From assembly GCA_946619045.1 (NCBI GenBank), contig CAMOLV010000002.1:1-38588 (forward strand): a DNA stretch of 38,588 nt, read 5' to 3'. Position numbers and translations under genes: made by a program. The stretch comes from an uncultured Coriobacteriales bacterium. Lineage in GTDB: Bacteria > Actinomycetota > Coriobacteriia > Coriobacteriales > Atopobiaceae. Below the pieces are notes generated by a model. It was not told where the DNA came from, ran no database searches, and was given only the letters and a program-made list of their open reading frames with translations. Position 1 is the stretch's first letter. Every line of letters starts with the position of its first letter. Shown in pieces: positions 23,649 to 33,593 of the stretch.

Positions 23649-26603
23649 TTGCCCACCGTGGCCAAAGGCTCGGTGCTGCTGACACCGAAGTTCGACAACC
23701 TCACGTCATCGATCAGCCGACAGCTCGACAGCGCCTTCGCCGGCAGCTCCGGCGTCGGCGCCAAGGCCGGGGCCAAGACGGGCGCGGCCTTCAGCTCCGG
23801 CGTCGGCGCCAAGGTCGGGGCCGTCGCCGGCATCGTCTCGACGGTCACCGGCAAGGCCTTCACGGCCATCAGCAACTCGCTCGACTCGGCAATCAGCCGC
23901 GTCGACACCATGAACAACTTCCCCAAAGTCATGGCGGGCCTGGGATACGGGGTGGACGCGGCAACCTCGTCCATCGACAAGATGAGCGACCACCTAACCG
24001 GCCTGCCCACGCGCCTGGACGCCATGACCTCGTCGGTCCAGAAGATCGTGCCGACCGTCAAGGACGTCGGCAAGGCGACCGACATCATGCTCGCCTTCAA
24101 CGACGCGCTGCTCGCCGGCGGCGCGTCGACGCAGGTGCAGGAGGCGGCGCTCGAGCAGTTCTGCCAGATGCTCGCCAAGGGAAAGCCCGAGATGGAGGAC
24201 TGGCGCTCGATCGTCACCGCCATGCCGGGCCAGATGGACCAGGTCGCCAAGTCGATGCTCGGGCCGACCGCGAGCACGAACGACCTCTACAACGCGCTCA
24301 AGACCGGTAAGGTCAGCGTTGAGGACCTCGAGGACGCGTTCATATCCCTCGACAAGAACGGGTACGCAGGCTTCGACTCCTTCGCCCAACAGGCAAAGAC
24401 CGGCACGGCGGGCATCGCCACGTCCGTGGCCAACCTGAAGAACTCCGTGACCAAGGCGGTTGCGGCGTGCATCGATGCCATCGGTGTGGAGAACATTACG
24501 GCGCCCATCCAGGCGGCGACCGGGCTCATCAAGGGCGCGGGCGACATCGCCGCCGGCGCCATCACGTCCGTCAAGGACACCGTGTCCGACGTCGGCGGCT
24601 ACGTCGAGCGGTTCATCGGCATGCTCGAGCGCCTCGGCAAGTCCTCTGATAGCTTCTCCACGCTCGCATATAACGCAGACGTGCTCATGCGGGCGGTCCG
24701 CGGCGCCCTCGAGCCCGCGGCGGATGCCGTCGGCAGGGTCATCGAGCGCGTGGCCGAGCTGGCTGGACAGACGTTTACCTCAACATGGCCGGAGGACCTC
24801 GCGCTTGGCGTCAAGCACGCAGCGGATGCGATCAACGGCCTCGTGGACGGGGCCGGGGGCATCGAGGCGGTCTGCTCCGCGGTAAGGGGTCCCGTTTCCG
24901 GGCTTGTGGGCGATTTCGACGGTGCCGCAAACAGTGTCCTGTCCTTTGTCGATTCCTCGAGCGGGATGTCGGCAATCGCCGATGCGGTCAGTAGATTCGT
25001 AGGCTCTACTGCGGGCCTGGGCGCCGCCAAATTAGCCATTTCCGGCGTGACGGGCGGCATCGACAAGCTCAAGAGCCTTCAGGTCGCGCTCAAGGGCGTG
25101 GCCAAGGTGGCAGGCTCTGGCGTCGGCGAGATCGGTTCGCTCGCTTCTATGGTCTCCGGCGAGGCGACCGCCGCATTCGCCTCAGCCTCCGGCCCCGTCA
25201 GAGGGCTGTTCTCGGCCATCGGCACGGGCGCGGGAGCCTTCGCGACGCTCGTCGGCCCGATCGCCATCGTGGTCGCCGCCGTCGCGGCGCTCGCAGCCGG
25301 CTTCGGCTACATGATGACGACCAACGAGGGCTTCCGCTCGTCGGCCATGTCGGCCGCATCCGCGATAGCCTCCGGCCTGGCGCCCGCATTCTCGGCGGTC
25401 GCCTCGGCGGTGGCATCGGTCATGCCGACCCTGGTCTCCGCGTTCGCGGCCGTCGCCTCGGTCGTCACCGGGCAGCTGCTCCCGGCGCTCGGCAACATCG
25501 CCCTCGCGCTGCTGCAGCTCCTCGCCGCCGTCGCGCCCGTCGTCGGGCAGATAATCGCCGCCGTCGCACCGGTCGCGGCGCAGATAATCCAGCTCCTCGT
25601 CCAGGTCGCCGGCGTCATCATGGGCGTGCTCGTGATGGCGGTCAACGCCATCGCCGCCGTCGTGCAGGCAGTGTGGCCCGTCGTCCAGACGGCGTTCACC
25701 GTCGCCTGCGCCGCCATCTCTGCGATCATCTCGACGGTATGGCCCGCAATAGAGCTGGTCATTACGACAGCGATGCAGGTCATCAGCGCCGTCATCGGCA
25801 CCGTCCTCGCCGCCATCAGCGGCGACTGGGAGGGCGTCTGGACGGGAATCCAGTCGATCGCCGAGATCGTATGGAACGCCATCCAGACCATCGTCAACAT
25901 TGCGATAGGCGTCATCTCGTCGGTCATCAGCTCCGTGCTGAGCACGATCAGCGGCGTGTGGTCGAGCACGTGGGGAGCCATCAAGGGCGCGTTCTCCTCC
26001 ATCTGGGAGGGCATCAAGTCCGCCGCCCAGAGCGGCGTGAACTCCGTCTACACCACGGTCACCGGAATCAAGGACAAGATCACCGGCTTCTTCGCCGGCG
26101 CGGGGTCCTGGCTCGTCGAGTCAGGCAAGGCCATCCTCAACGGCCTCAAGTCCGGCATCGAGAGCGCGGTCGGCGCCGTCACGTCGTCGGTATCCGGAGC
26201 GGTCGAGAGGATCCGCGGCCTGTTCCCGTTCTCACCGGCGAAATGGGGCCCGTTCAGCGGCCACGGATACACGACCTACTCCGGCCGCGCCCTCATGGGC
26301 GACTTCGGCGAGAGCATCGTCGCCGCATCCGCCGGCACCGCCGCGATGGCGTCCAAGGCGCTCGCGCGCGTCGAGGACGTCTTCGACGTGCCCACGGTCT
26401 CGTTCGCTTCCGCCGACGCCGCCGGCGCGCGGTCGGTCGCGATAGGGAGCGCCGCGCCCGCCGGGCTCGGCGTCGTCGAGCGCGGAGACACCTACTACAT
26501 CAACATCGACGGTTCCCTCCTCGAGGTCGATGAGCGCATCGCCCGCGCCCTCAAGGAGCTCATCGCCGAGGTCAAGCGCTCGTCCAGGTCAAGGAGGGGG
26601 TAG
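23649..26603 (+). CDS. Tape measure protein
   Basis: 984 aa, Ala/Gly-rich with hydrophobic segments and tape-measure NH2 region (PKVMAGLGYGVDAATSSIDKMSDHLTGLPTRLD). Confidence 0.92.
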   Translation: MPTVAKGSVLLTPKFDNLTSSISRQLDSAFAGSSGVGAKAGAKTGAAFSSGVGAKVGAVAGIVSTVTGKAFTAISNSLDSAISRVDTMNNFPKVMAGLGYGVDAATSSIDKMSDHLTGLPTRLDAMTSSVQKIVPTVKDVGKATDIMLAFNDALLAGGASTQVQEAALEQFCQMLAKGKPEMEDWRSIVTAMPGQMDQVAKSMLGPTASTNDLYNALKTGKVSVEDLEDAFISLDKNGYAGFDSFAQQAKTGTAGIATSVANLKNSVTKAVAACIDAIGVENITAPIQAATGLIKGAGDIAAGAITSVKDTVSDVGGYVERFIGMLERLGKSSDSFSTLAYNADVLMRAVRGALEPAADAVGRVIERVAELAGQTFTSTWPEDLALGVKHAADAINGLVDGAGGIEAVCSAVRGPVSGLVGDFDGAANSVLSFVDSSSGMSAIADAVSRFVGSTAGLGAAKLAISGVTGGIDKLKSLQVALKGVAKVAGSGVGEIGSLASMVSGEATAAFASASGPVRGLFSAIGTGAGAFATLVGPIAIVVAAVAALAAGFGYMMTTNEGFRSSAMSAASAIASGLAPAFSAVASAVASVMPTLVSAFAAVASVVTGQLLPALGNIALALLQLLAAVAPVVGQIIAAVAPVAAQIIQLLVQVAGVIMGVLVMAVNAIAAVVQAVWPVVQTAFTVACAAISAIISTVWPAIELVITTAMQVISAVIGTVLAAISGDWEGVWTGIQSIAEIVWNAIQTIVNIAIGVISSVISSVLSTISGVWSSTWGAIKGAFSSIWEGIKSAAQSGVNSVYTTVTGIKDKITGFFAGAGSWLVESGKAILNGLKSGIESAVGAVTSSVSGAVERIRGLFPFSPAKWGPFSGHGYTTYSGRALMGDFGESIVAASAGTAAMASKALARVEDVFDVPTVSFASADAAGARSVAIGSAAPAGLGVVERGDTYYINIDGSLLEVDERIARALKELIAEVKRSSRSRRG

Positions 26604-26606
26604 GGC

Positions 26607-28934
26607 ATGGCATACGCGGAGACAAAGCGAAACGGCGTCAAGTACTACGGGGTCTCCCTGTCGACCTGGGTCGAGAACGTCAGCGACTCGACAGCGCGAA
26701 TCCACTGGAGCGCCGCTGTCGACTTCGGCGACTGGTACTACTTCGGCGTGCGCCTCCACGTCAAAGTCGGCGGAGTCTGGCGGGCGAGCGGCGACGGTTA
26801 CACTACCTCCAGTGGCCAGCGTGCCGTCACCGTCAGCGGATACACCGACGCCGCCCGCAGGGACGATGACTACGGAGTCTGGGTCGAGGCCTACACCGAG
26901 TCCGTCTCGGTTGGCGGCTACGGTGGCGTCGGATCCGTGACCTCATGCGGCGAGAGCGCCGGCGTCCCCAAGATCCCCGCCTACAAGCCGGACGCGCCGA
27001 CCGACCTCGTCGTAACGGAGTCGACCGACGGCTCCACCGCCCTCGAGTGGGTCAACCATCCGGACGACGGGGCGCGCAAGTACTACGATGGCGTCAACGT
27101 CTACCGCCACACCGATGACGGGCCGACCGAGAACCCGTACAACCAGGGGACGATCTCCAACTGGCGCGACGCTACGACGAGCGCTAATCACTTCTACGAC
27201 TACGACGTCAGGGCCCGATGGCGCGGCGGTACCTCCGAGATGTCGAACAAGGTCCGAGTCTTCAAGACCCCCGCGCCCCCGGCATCCGTCTCGCTCGCGC
27301 GATCCGGCGACGGCGAGGTATCGCTGATCGTGCGGGGTCCCGACATCCCGTGGTGGATAAGCGGCTTCAAGGCCCGCGCGACCTCAGACGGCGGGAAGAC
27401 CTACATCCCCCGCAGCCTCGCCGCCGACAAGCAGGGGCCGGGCGTCTGGTCCATGACAGACCCGTCCGCCGTGGCCGGGGAGAGGGTCGTCTACGAGGTC
27501 TGCACCTACCGCGACAAACCCGTTGCTGACGCCGGAGACACCATCTGCTCGGCGTGGACGGCGTCCAATGCCGTGGCTACGATCTGCCCGCCGTATGCGC
27601 CAACGGTCTACGGCCTGGACCCGGCCTACCCGACCGGGACGACGGCGACCGTGTCCTGGTCGCGCAGCCACCCGGACGGCACGGCCCAGACCGCCGCACA
27701 GGTGGAGCTGGTCAAGCCCGGCGGCGCCTCGGAGGTGACCGACATCTCCGGTGCAGCCTCGACGGCATCCCTGGCACTGGCCGAAAAGGGGACCTACCGA
27801 CTGCGTGTGCGCACCAAGGGCTCGGACCCGTCATGGGGCGCCTGGAGCCAGTACTCGTCGCTCACCGTCGCGGACCCTCCGCAGGCGTTCTTCACCACGC
27901 CGGCCGAAGACGGTGATACGGTCGTCGAGCTGCCGCTCGACGTCGCATGGGAGGCCGCCGATGAGACGGGCATCGCATCGCAGCGCCTGAGAATCACATC
28001 GGCGTCCGCTTTGGTTCTGGACGCCGACGTCGGAGCATCGGCTCGCACGTATTCGGTGGCCACGGGCCTGAGCAACGAAACGTCATACACGCTGGAACTC
28101 ACCGTGCGCGGCGGCTCGGGCCTGACGGCCACGTTTACCAGAACGTTTGCGACGGAGTGGCTCGTTCCCGCGGCGCCGATCGTCTCGGTCGCGTACTCCG
28201 ACGACTACGCCGCTACCGTCACCGTGCGCGACGGGGTGTCGGAGTATGCGGTCGACGGCCACCGACTCCGGGGGCCGATGGCCCTGACTGAGTCCGGGAA
28301 CATCAGGTTCACCGGCGGCGTCGCCATCAGGGGGACCAAGGCCGTGCTGCACGACCTGCCGCCGTGCCAGTCATTCGACGTCATACGCGTGCTGCCGGAC
28401 GGCTCGCGCCGAACTCTTGCGACCGGCCTAAAGCAGGGCCAGAGCGTCATCGACCGCCTGCCGCCGCTCAACGCGGCGTTCGCCTACGTCGCGGTGGGCC
28501 ACGCCGCGAGCGGCACGGTCTCCACGACCGAGGTAGAGACCTCGTGCGCCTGCCGCGGATACGCCTTCAACTTCGACGCTGGCGCGACTACGGTCGTCGC
28601 CGGCACCGTCGGGGTGGGCGGTCCTCCCGTCTACTCGCGCGGCTACGACCACGACGTCGTCCAGTACCACTTCTTCGGCTCGCCGGGCGGCCTGCCGATG
28701 GGCTTCACCTCCAGGAAGCTCAACGTGCCCGAGAACTGGGAGTTCGGCGTCCGTGCCGAAGATATCGGGCACGTCTCGGCGCTGTTCCTCGCCAACTCGC
28801 ACTGCTGGGCGCGCACCAACGACGGGGAGCGCGCATTCGTGAGCCTGTCTCCGAACATCACGAGGTCCTCGCCTGGCTGGTACAGGGTGAGCCTCACCAC
28901 CAAGCGAGAGGTCTGGAGGGAGCCCAATGCCTAG
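26607..28934 (+). CDS. Tail protein with fibronectin type III-like domains
   Basis: PDAPTDLVVTESTDGSTALEWVNHPDDGARKYYDGVNVYR; position. Confidence 0.7.
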   Translation: MAYAETKRNGVKYYGVSLSTWVENVSDSTARIHWSAAVDFGDWYYFGVRLHVKVGGVWRASGDGYTTSSGQRAVTVSGYTDAARRDDDYGVWVEAYTESVSVGGYGGVGSVTSCGESAGVPKIPAYKPDAPTDLVVTESTDGSTALEWVNHPDDGARKYYDGVNVYRHTDDGPTENPYNQGTISNWRDATTSANHFYDYDVRARWRGGTSEMSNKVRVFKTPAPPASVSLARSGDGEVSLIVRGPDIPWWISGFKARATSDGGKTYIPRSLAADKQGPGVWSMTDPSAVAGERVVYEVCTYRDKPVADAGDTICSAWTASNAVATICPPYAPTVYGLDPAYPTGTTATVSWSRSHPDGTAQTAAQVELVKPGGASEVTDISGAASTASLALAEKGTYRLRVRTKGSDPSWGAWSQYSSLTVADPPQAFFTTPAEDGDTVVELPLDVAWEAADETGIASQRLRITSASALVLDADVGASARTYSVATGLSNETSYTLELTVRGGSGLTATFTRTFATEWLVPAAPIVSVAYSDDYAATVTVRDGVSEYAVDGHRLRGPMALTESGNIRFTGGVAIRGTKAVLHDLPPCQSFDVIRVLPDGSRRTLATGLKQGQSVIDRLPPLNAAFAYVAVGHAASGTVSTTEVETSCACRGYAFNFDAGATTVVAGTVGVGGPPVYSRGYDHDVVQYHFFGSPGGLPMGFTSRKLNVPENWEFGVRAEDIGHVSALFLANSHCWARTNDGERAFVSLSPNITRSSPGWYRVSLTTKREVWREPNA

Positions 28935-30525
28935 GGACAGGTTCTGGCTGGAGCCATTCCACGCAGACTTCCGATTCGTGAGGGTCGGCCTCTCCACCGG
29001 CCTCGAGGGCTCCGAGCTCGGCAACATCACCGGAGGAAGCGTGGAGCGAAACCAGGACACGGCCATCTTCGAGCAGGGGAGCATCGACTATGTCGGGGAG
29101 CTCGACCTGGGCACCGACCTCCTGCGCGTGTACCTCGAGGCTTCTTCCCTGTGGACTGGCGAGAGCCGCACGGAGGCGCTCGGAACCTTCTACGTCTCCA
29201 CCCCAAAGGCGAGCGCTGACGGTGCGGTCACCACCGGCGCCGCCGACATCTACGGCAGGCTCAGGGCGCTCGCCGAGGACGATTTCGACGGACCATACGT
29301 GATCCCCGCCGGGACCAACATGGTCGACGCCGCAAGGAAGATCGCCGAGAGCTGCGGCCTGGAGGTCGTCGCAGACGAGAGCGACGCCGTGCTCACTTCG
29401 ACGTGGGTGTTCGGCATCTCGACGACATCGTCCGACGAGGACCGCACGGACTCCAAACTCGCCGCCGTCAACCGCCTGCTCGAGGCCGCCGGATTCCTCG
29501 CGGCGCACACCGACCCGTACGGACGCGTGCTGTTCCGCCGCTACGTGGAGCCGGACCAGAGGCCCGTCTCCTTCGACTACGTCGAGGGCCCCGACTGCCG
29601 CGTGACGCTCAAGCTCGACCGCGAGCGCGACACCTTCGACGTGGCCAACGTCGTCCATGTCGACTTCTCGTCTCAGGACATCTCGGTGCGAGGCACGGCG
29701 GTCGACGACGACCCCGACAGCCCGTACTCCACCGTGAGCACCGGGCGGCGCGTGACCGCCCGATACGACCTATCCGACCTGCCCACGAGCGTCACGGAGG
29801 ACTCGAACATCCTCTCTGGCGCCGCCGAGATGCAGGTCGGCTCGGGGACCAAGGAGAGCGGGACCTACCGTCAGAGCGACAGCCACGGCTCCATCTCCAC
29901 CGTGTACGTGCCGGACTCCCCACAGACCGCCGTGTTCTTCGGCCTCAAGGTCGTAAGCGACGGCGGGCGCATCGGCTTCTGCCAAGACAGGGTCGGATCG
30001 CTCAAGAAGGGCGTACCGGTCACGCAGAGCCTGTGGATCAAGGGGACGAAGGGCGCACGCGTGAGCCTGCAGGCTTGGTGGGTGCCGTCCTTGTCGGGCG
30101 GCCCGCACCTGCATTACGCGACGCTCACAGGCGAGTGGCAGCGCATCGTCGCGACCGAGACGCCCGCGGACAACTACAGCGAGATCTCGGCCGGATACGT
30201 GTACCTGGAGTCCGGCGGGGAGGCCGTCGTCGTCGCCGAGAAGGTGGAGGAGGGCCCCACGGCCACGCCGTGGCCCCATGACGCCATCCAGGCCGCCGCC
30301 GACGCCAAGGCCGCCGAGCTGCTCAGGGACGGGCGGTCCGTCATCCAGAGGGTGAACTGCACCTGCACATACGACCCTGTGTCGGTCTACGACGCGGGCA
30401 ACCTCCGCCTGGCGAGCGCCGACATCGATGCCGACCACACCTGTATCAGGACGCAGACGCTCAAGTTCGAGACGGCCTGCCCGATGGATATCGAGATGAG
30501 AAAGTTCGAGAGGAGAGCGGCATGA
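28927..30525 (+). CDS. Tail/baseplate hub protein
   Basis: Position; MPRDRFWLEPFHADFRFVRVGLSTGLEGSELGNITGGS. Confidence 0.65.
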   Translation: MPRDRFWLEPFHADFRFVRVGLSTGLEGSELGNITGGSVERNQDTAIFEQGSIDYVGELDLGTDLLRVYLEASSLWTGESRTEALGTFYVSTPKASADGAVTTGAADIYGRLRALAEDDFDGPYVIPAGTNMVDAARKIAESCGLEVVADESDAVLTSTWVFGISTTSSDEDRTDSKLAAVNRLLEAAGFLAAHTDPYGRVLFRRYVEPDQRPVSFDYVEGPDCRVTLKLDRERDTFDVANVVHVDFSSQDISVRGTAVDDDPDSPYSTVSTGRRVTARYDLSDLPTSVTEDSNILSGAAEMQVGSGTKESGTYRQSDSHGSISTVYVPDSPQTAVFFGLKVVSDGGRIGFCQDRVGSLKKGVPVTQSLWIKGTKGARVSLQAWWVPSLSGGPHLHYATLTGEWQRIVATETPADNYSEISAGYVYLESGGEAVVVAEKVEEGPTATPWPHDAIQAAADAKAAELLRDGRSVIQRVNCTCTYDPVSVYDAGNLRLASADIDADHTCIRTQTLKFETACPMDIEMRKFERRAA

Positions 30526-30755
30526 GCATGGCGTCAGACCTCCTGGAATCGATTGAGCCGCCCGACAGGGCATCGGTTCAGATCGCCTACGGCTACGTCG
30601 CGGCCGTCACCGGCAGCTCGCTGTCGGTGCTCGTGCGCGGCGGCGTGGCCGAGGGCGTGCGCATGACCACGGGCTGCTCGGGCGCCAAGGTGGGGCAGAG
30701 GGCGGTGCTCATCGGCTCGCCGCCGGTCTGGACCGCGATCGGAATCCTCGCGTAA
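30522..30755 (+). CDS. Small tail-associated protein
   Basis: Overlap-coupled ORF in the tail operon. Confidence 0.5.
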   Translation: MSMASDLLESIEPPDRASVQIAYGYVAAVTGSSLSVLVRGGVAEGVRMTTGCSGAKVGQRAVLIGSPPVWTAIGILA

Positions 30756-30764
30756 AGGAGGGAC

Positions 30765-31292
30765 ATGAAGGTACACAAGATCAAGGTGCGAGACCGCACC
30801 GTGTCGTGCGACGACCTCGAGCTGGTCCAGGGCACGCAGGGCGTCGACGCCGTCGGCCTCGACCTCGATCCGGAATGGACAGGGCTCGAGGTCACGGTGA
30901 CGTTCGCTGCGGCGGCCGGCAACTACACACCGGCGCGGGACGGCGGAGTCTGGCCCGTGCCGTGGGAGGTGCTCAAGGAGACCGGTGAGGTCGAGGTCGG
31001 CATCGAGGGCCGACGCGGTACCGACGTACTCAAGTCGGTGCGTATGCCGTGGCCGTTCCGCGTGCGCCCGTCGCTCACGGTCGGCCAGCTGCCCAGCGAC
31101 CCGACCGTGAGCGACCTGCAGGCGCTCGTGCTCGAGGCCAAGGAGCTCAAGGCGCAGATCGCGCAGACCGTCGCCGACGCCCGCGCTGTGCTCGGCGAGA
31201 TCGAGGACTACGCCATCGCCGAGTGGAGTGTGGATGCCCGGGTTCATCGCCTGCTGGTGGGCCCTGTCAAATCGAGGAAGGATGATGCCTAG
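30765..31292 (+). CDS. Baseplate/tail-fibre-associated protein
   Basis: Position directly before the DGR target gene; RBS AAAGGAGG. Confidence 0.55.
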   Translation: MKVHKIKVRDRTVSCDDLELVQGTQGVDAVGLDLDPEWTGLEVTVTFAAAAGNYTPARDGGVWPVPWEVLKETGEVEVGIEGRRGTDVLKSVRMPWPFRVRPSLTVGQLPSDPTVSDLQALVLEAKELKAQIAQTVADARAVLGEIEDYAIAEWSVDARVHRLLVGPVKSRKDDA

Positions 31293-32911
31293 TGGCTGAT
31301 GAGAACACCGGCGGCACCCTGACCGAGGTCAAGGTGTCCGAGGGCGAGTACATCGACGGCCTGACCGTCACCCTGAAGGACGGCACGTCCAAGGACTACC
31401 CGTTCAAGTACGAGAACGAGGAGGCCCTGGAGACCGCGCGGATCGCCGCCGACGCCGCCGCAAAGGCCGCGAACGAGGCCAAGGCCGCGGTGGAGGCCAA
31501 CGAGGAGCAGCGCAAGACGGACGAGGCGACGCGCGTCTCTAACGAGGAGACGCGCAAGACCGAGTTCGCCGAGGCGAAGAAGGCGGCCGAGGACCAGACC
31601 GCCGAGGCGAAGAAGGCGGCCGAGGCCGCAAATAAGGCCAAGGAGCTCGCGGACGGCGCGACCGAGCTGGCCAACACCGCCGCGGGCAACGCGGACGAGG
31701 CCACCTCGTCCGCCACCGAGGCCGCACGCAAGGCCAACGCCGCCGCCGAGGCCGTCAGCGTGGCCACGCTGGGCATCTCGCCGCAGCAGCTCCGCGCGAT
31801 GGTCCGCATGGGCAACGCCGCCGACGTGCTCCGCGTCGGCGATCAGCTCAACTCGACCTTCACGTGGGAGAGCGAGGAGTACCCGCTGCCGTGCGACGTC
31901 CTCCATCACTTTAACGGTCGCGACGCCGACCACCCGCTGTCCACGCTCGAGGGCGGCATCGAGGCCCCGACCATGGCCATCGGAGCTCACTTCGCGCTTC
32001 CTCCTGCCTGCGCCTTCGACAGCATGGAGGCGCTCTACGTCCCCGAGGCCGACATGCAGCCGGGCCAGTACGACATAATCGTCGAGGTCAACTATGTCTG
32101 GGGCACCGGCGTGTGCGCCGCGAAGGGGTCGACCAGGTTCACCTTCACGACTACGAAGGTATGGCCTGCGGGCTGCCAGGTCCTGTGGAACGCCTCCTAC
32201 GGCGGAGAGTTCACATCGCTCACCGCGTACGAGAACTTCAGCGATAAGGTCATCGAGACGGTATCGGTCGCCGCCGGCAGCGGCGGCACGCTGATCGGTA
32301 CCGCCAACGAGCAGATCAACGGGCGTATCAACAACATTCAGCGCGCCTGCGAGGGCAACAACGACTACACGAAGTCCGGCTTGCATCGATGGGCCAATGC
32401 ACATGGCACCGACTGGGACGTACAGCAGGGCATATTCGACCGCCCGCACCCGCTCCACGGCAAGCCCGGCCTGCTCGACTGCCTGCCGCCGGAGCTCGTC
32501 GAGGTCCTGGCGAAGGTGTCGGTCAAGACACAGCTCCACCCGGTCGACGGCGGCGAGATCGCCGAGACGTTCGACTACGCCTACCCGCCGTCCGCGCGAC
32601 AGCACTACTTCAGCAACTACCTGGGCGCCACGACCGAGGGCTACAACGCCGAGGGCGTTCCGTTCGACTACTTCAAGGCGCTCGCGGTGAGCACCGGGAT
32701 CACCGGCCCGTTCCAGGGCTGGCAGACCTACCCGGCGCTCATCACGTTCGGTGCTGAGAACCACACCGTTGCCTGCAGCTGCTGGCTTCGCTCCCCGATC
32801 CGGGACGCGGCGTTCGCGTGCTACGAGGGGATCGTGTACTCGTCTGGCCTCGTCTGCGACGCAGGGGCGGCGCTCGGCAATCGGCTCGTCGTCGTCCTGC
32901 ATATCGGCTAA
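31292..32911 (+). CDS. DGR variable protein: tail receptor-binding protein with coiled-coil stalk and C-type-lectin-like variable C-terminus
   Basis: C-terminus CSCWLRSPIRDAAFACYEGIVYSSGLVCDAGAALGNRLVVV carries VR; Ala/Glu/Lys coiled-coil N-terminal half. Confidence 0.9.
   Translation: MADENTGGTLTEVKVSEGEYIDGLTVTLKDGTSKDYPFKYENEEALETARIAADAAAKAANEAKAAVEANEEQRKTDEATRVSNEETRKTEFAEAKKAAEDQTAEAKKAAEAANKAKELADGATELANTAAGNADEATSSATEAARKANAAAEAVSVATLGISPQQLRAMVRMGNAADVLRVGDQLNSTFTWESEEYPLPCDVLHHFNGRDADHPLSTLEGGIEAPTMAIGAHFALPPACAFDSMEALYVPEADMQPGQYDIIVEVNYVWGTGVCAAKGSTRFTFTTTKVWPAGCQVLWNASYGGEFTSLTAYENFSDKVIETVSVAAGSGGTLIGTANEQINGRINNIQRACEGNNDYTKSGLHRWANAHGTDWDVQQGIFDRPHPLHGKPGLLDCLPPELVEVLAKVSVKTQLHPVDGGEIAETFDYAYPPSARQHYFSNYLGATTEGYNAEGVPFDYFKALAVSTGITGPFQGWQTYPALITFGAENHTVACSCWLRSPIRDAAFACYEGIVYSSGLVCDAGAALGNRLVVVLHIG
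32768..32894 (+). repeat. VR: DGR variable repeat (VR)
   Basis: 127 bp aligned to TR with 15 mismatches, all opposite TR adenines. Confidence 0.97.
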
Positions 32912-32921
32912 TCGTCTAATC

Positions 32922-32945
32922 CGGCGGCGCACCCCTGCGCCGCCG
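32922..32945 (+). other. DGR-type post-VR hairpin/cruciform
   Basis: Perfect 10-bp stem CGGCGGCGCA/TGCGCCGCCG with CCCC loop, 27 bp after VR. Confidence 0.85.
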
Positions 32946-32962
32946 CGGCTGTGGAGGAAAAA

Positions 32963-33427
32963 ATGGGAGTGCCAGAGGGCAAGCGAAGGGAAGACAGGCT
33001 CGAGGTGTACGACCTGGCCAGGGCCATGGCCGTGCACACGCTCGACATCACGCGCAATAGAAGGGTCTTCCCGGGCCGCTACGAGAAGGTCGTGAACGGC
33101 ATCAACGGGGTCGCATGGGAGATCCCGCGCAACCTCTGGCTCGCCAACAACACCAAGGTCGGACCCGGCCAGCCGCCGGAAAACCTCGCGGTGCGCCGTC
33201 GCCACCAGCAGACCGCGATGAGCTACATCAACGAGCTCCTGTTCGAGATCGAGATGTGCGAGATGGTCTTTGGCGGCAAGCGCGATGACGACAGCGACGA
33301 GAAGAAGCTGTCCCGCAGGAGGATCAGCTACTGGTCGGGTCTCGTCGTCCAGGTCAAGGAGATGGCCAGGGCCTGGATTAAATCGGACATAAGGCGGTTC
33401 GGGCAGCCCGAGCCGCCTCGGGGCTAG
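32963..33427 (+). CDS. avd: DGR accessory variability determinant (Avd), helical-bundle protein
   Basis: 154 aa, positively charged helical protein LEVYDLARAMAVHTLDITRNRRVFPGRY...QQTAMSYINELLFEIEMCEMV; sits between VR and TR; RBS GGAGG. Confidence 0.85.
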   Translation: MGVPEGKRREDRLEVYDLARAMAVHTLDITRNRRVFPGRYEKVVNGINGVAWEIPRNLWLANNTKVGPGQPPENLAVRRRHQQTAMSYINELLFEIEMCEMVFGGKRDDDSDEKKLSRRRISYWSGLVVQVKEMARAWIKSDIRRFGQPEPPRG

Positions 33428-33433
33428 GTTGAA

Positions 33434-33560
33434 GTTGCCTGCAACTGCTGGCTTCGCTCCCCGAACCGGAACGCGGCGAACGCGAACAACGAGGGGATCG
33501 TGAACTCGTCTGGCAACGTCAGCAACGCAGGGGCGGCGAACGGCAATCGGCTCGTCGTCG
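33434..33560 (+). ncRNA. TR: DGR template repeat (TR), part of template RNA
   Basis: Adenine-rich AAC codon homologue of VR located between avd and RT. Confidence 0.96.
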
Positions 33561-33593
33561 ACTGAGACGGCACGGCGGAAGGAGCGCGGACGC

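Noticed and set aside
32922-32945. Simple rho-independent terminator after the variable protein
   Set aside because: No T-tract follows and avd begins immediately after, so a DGR cruciform role fits better
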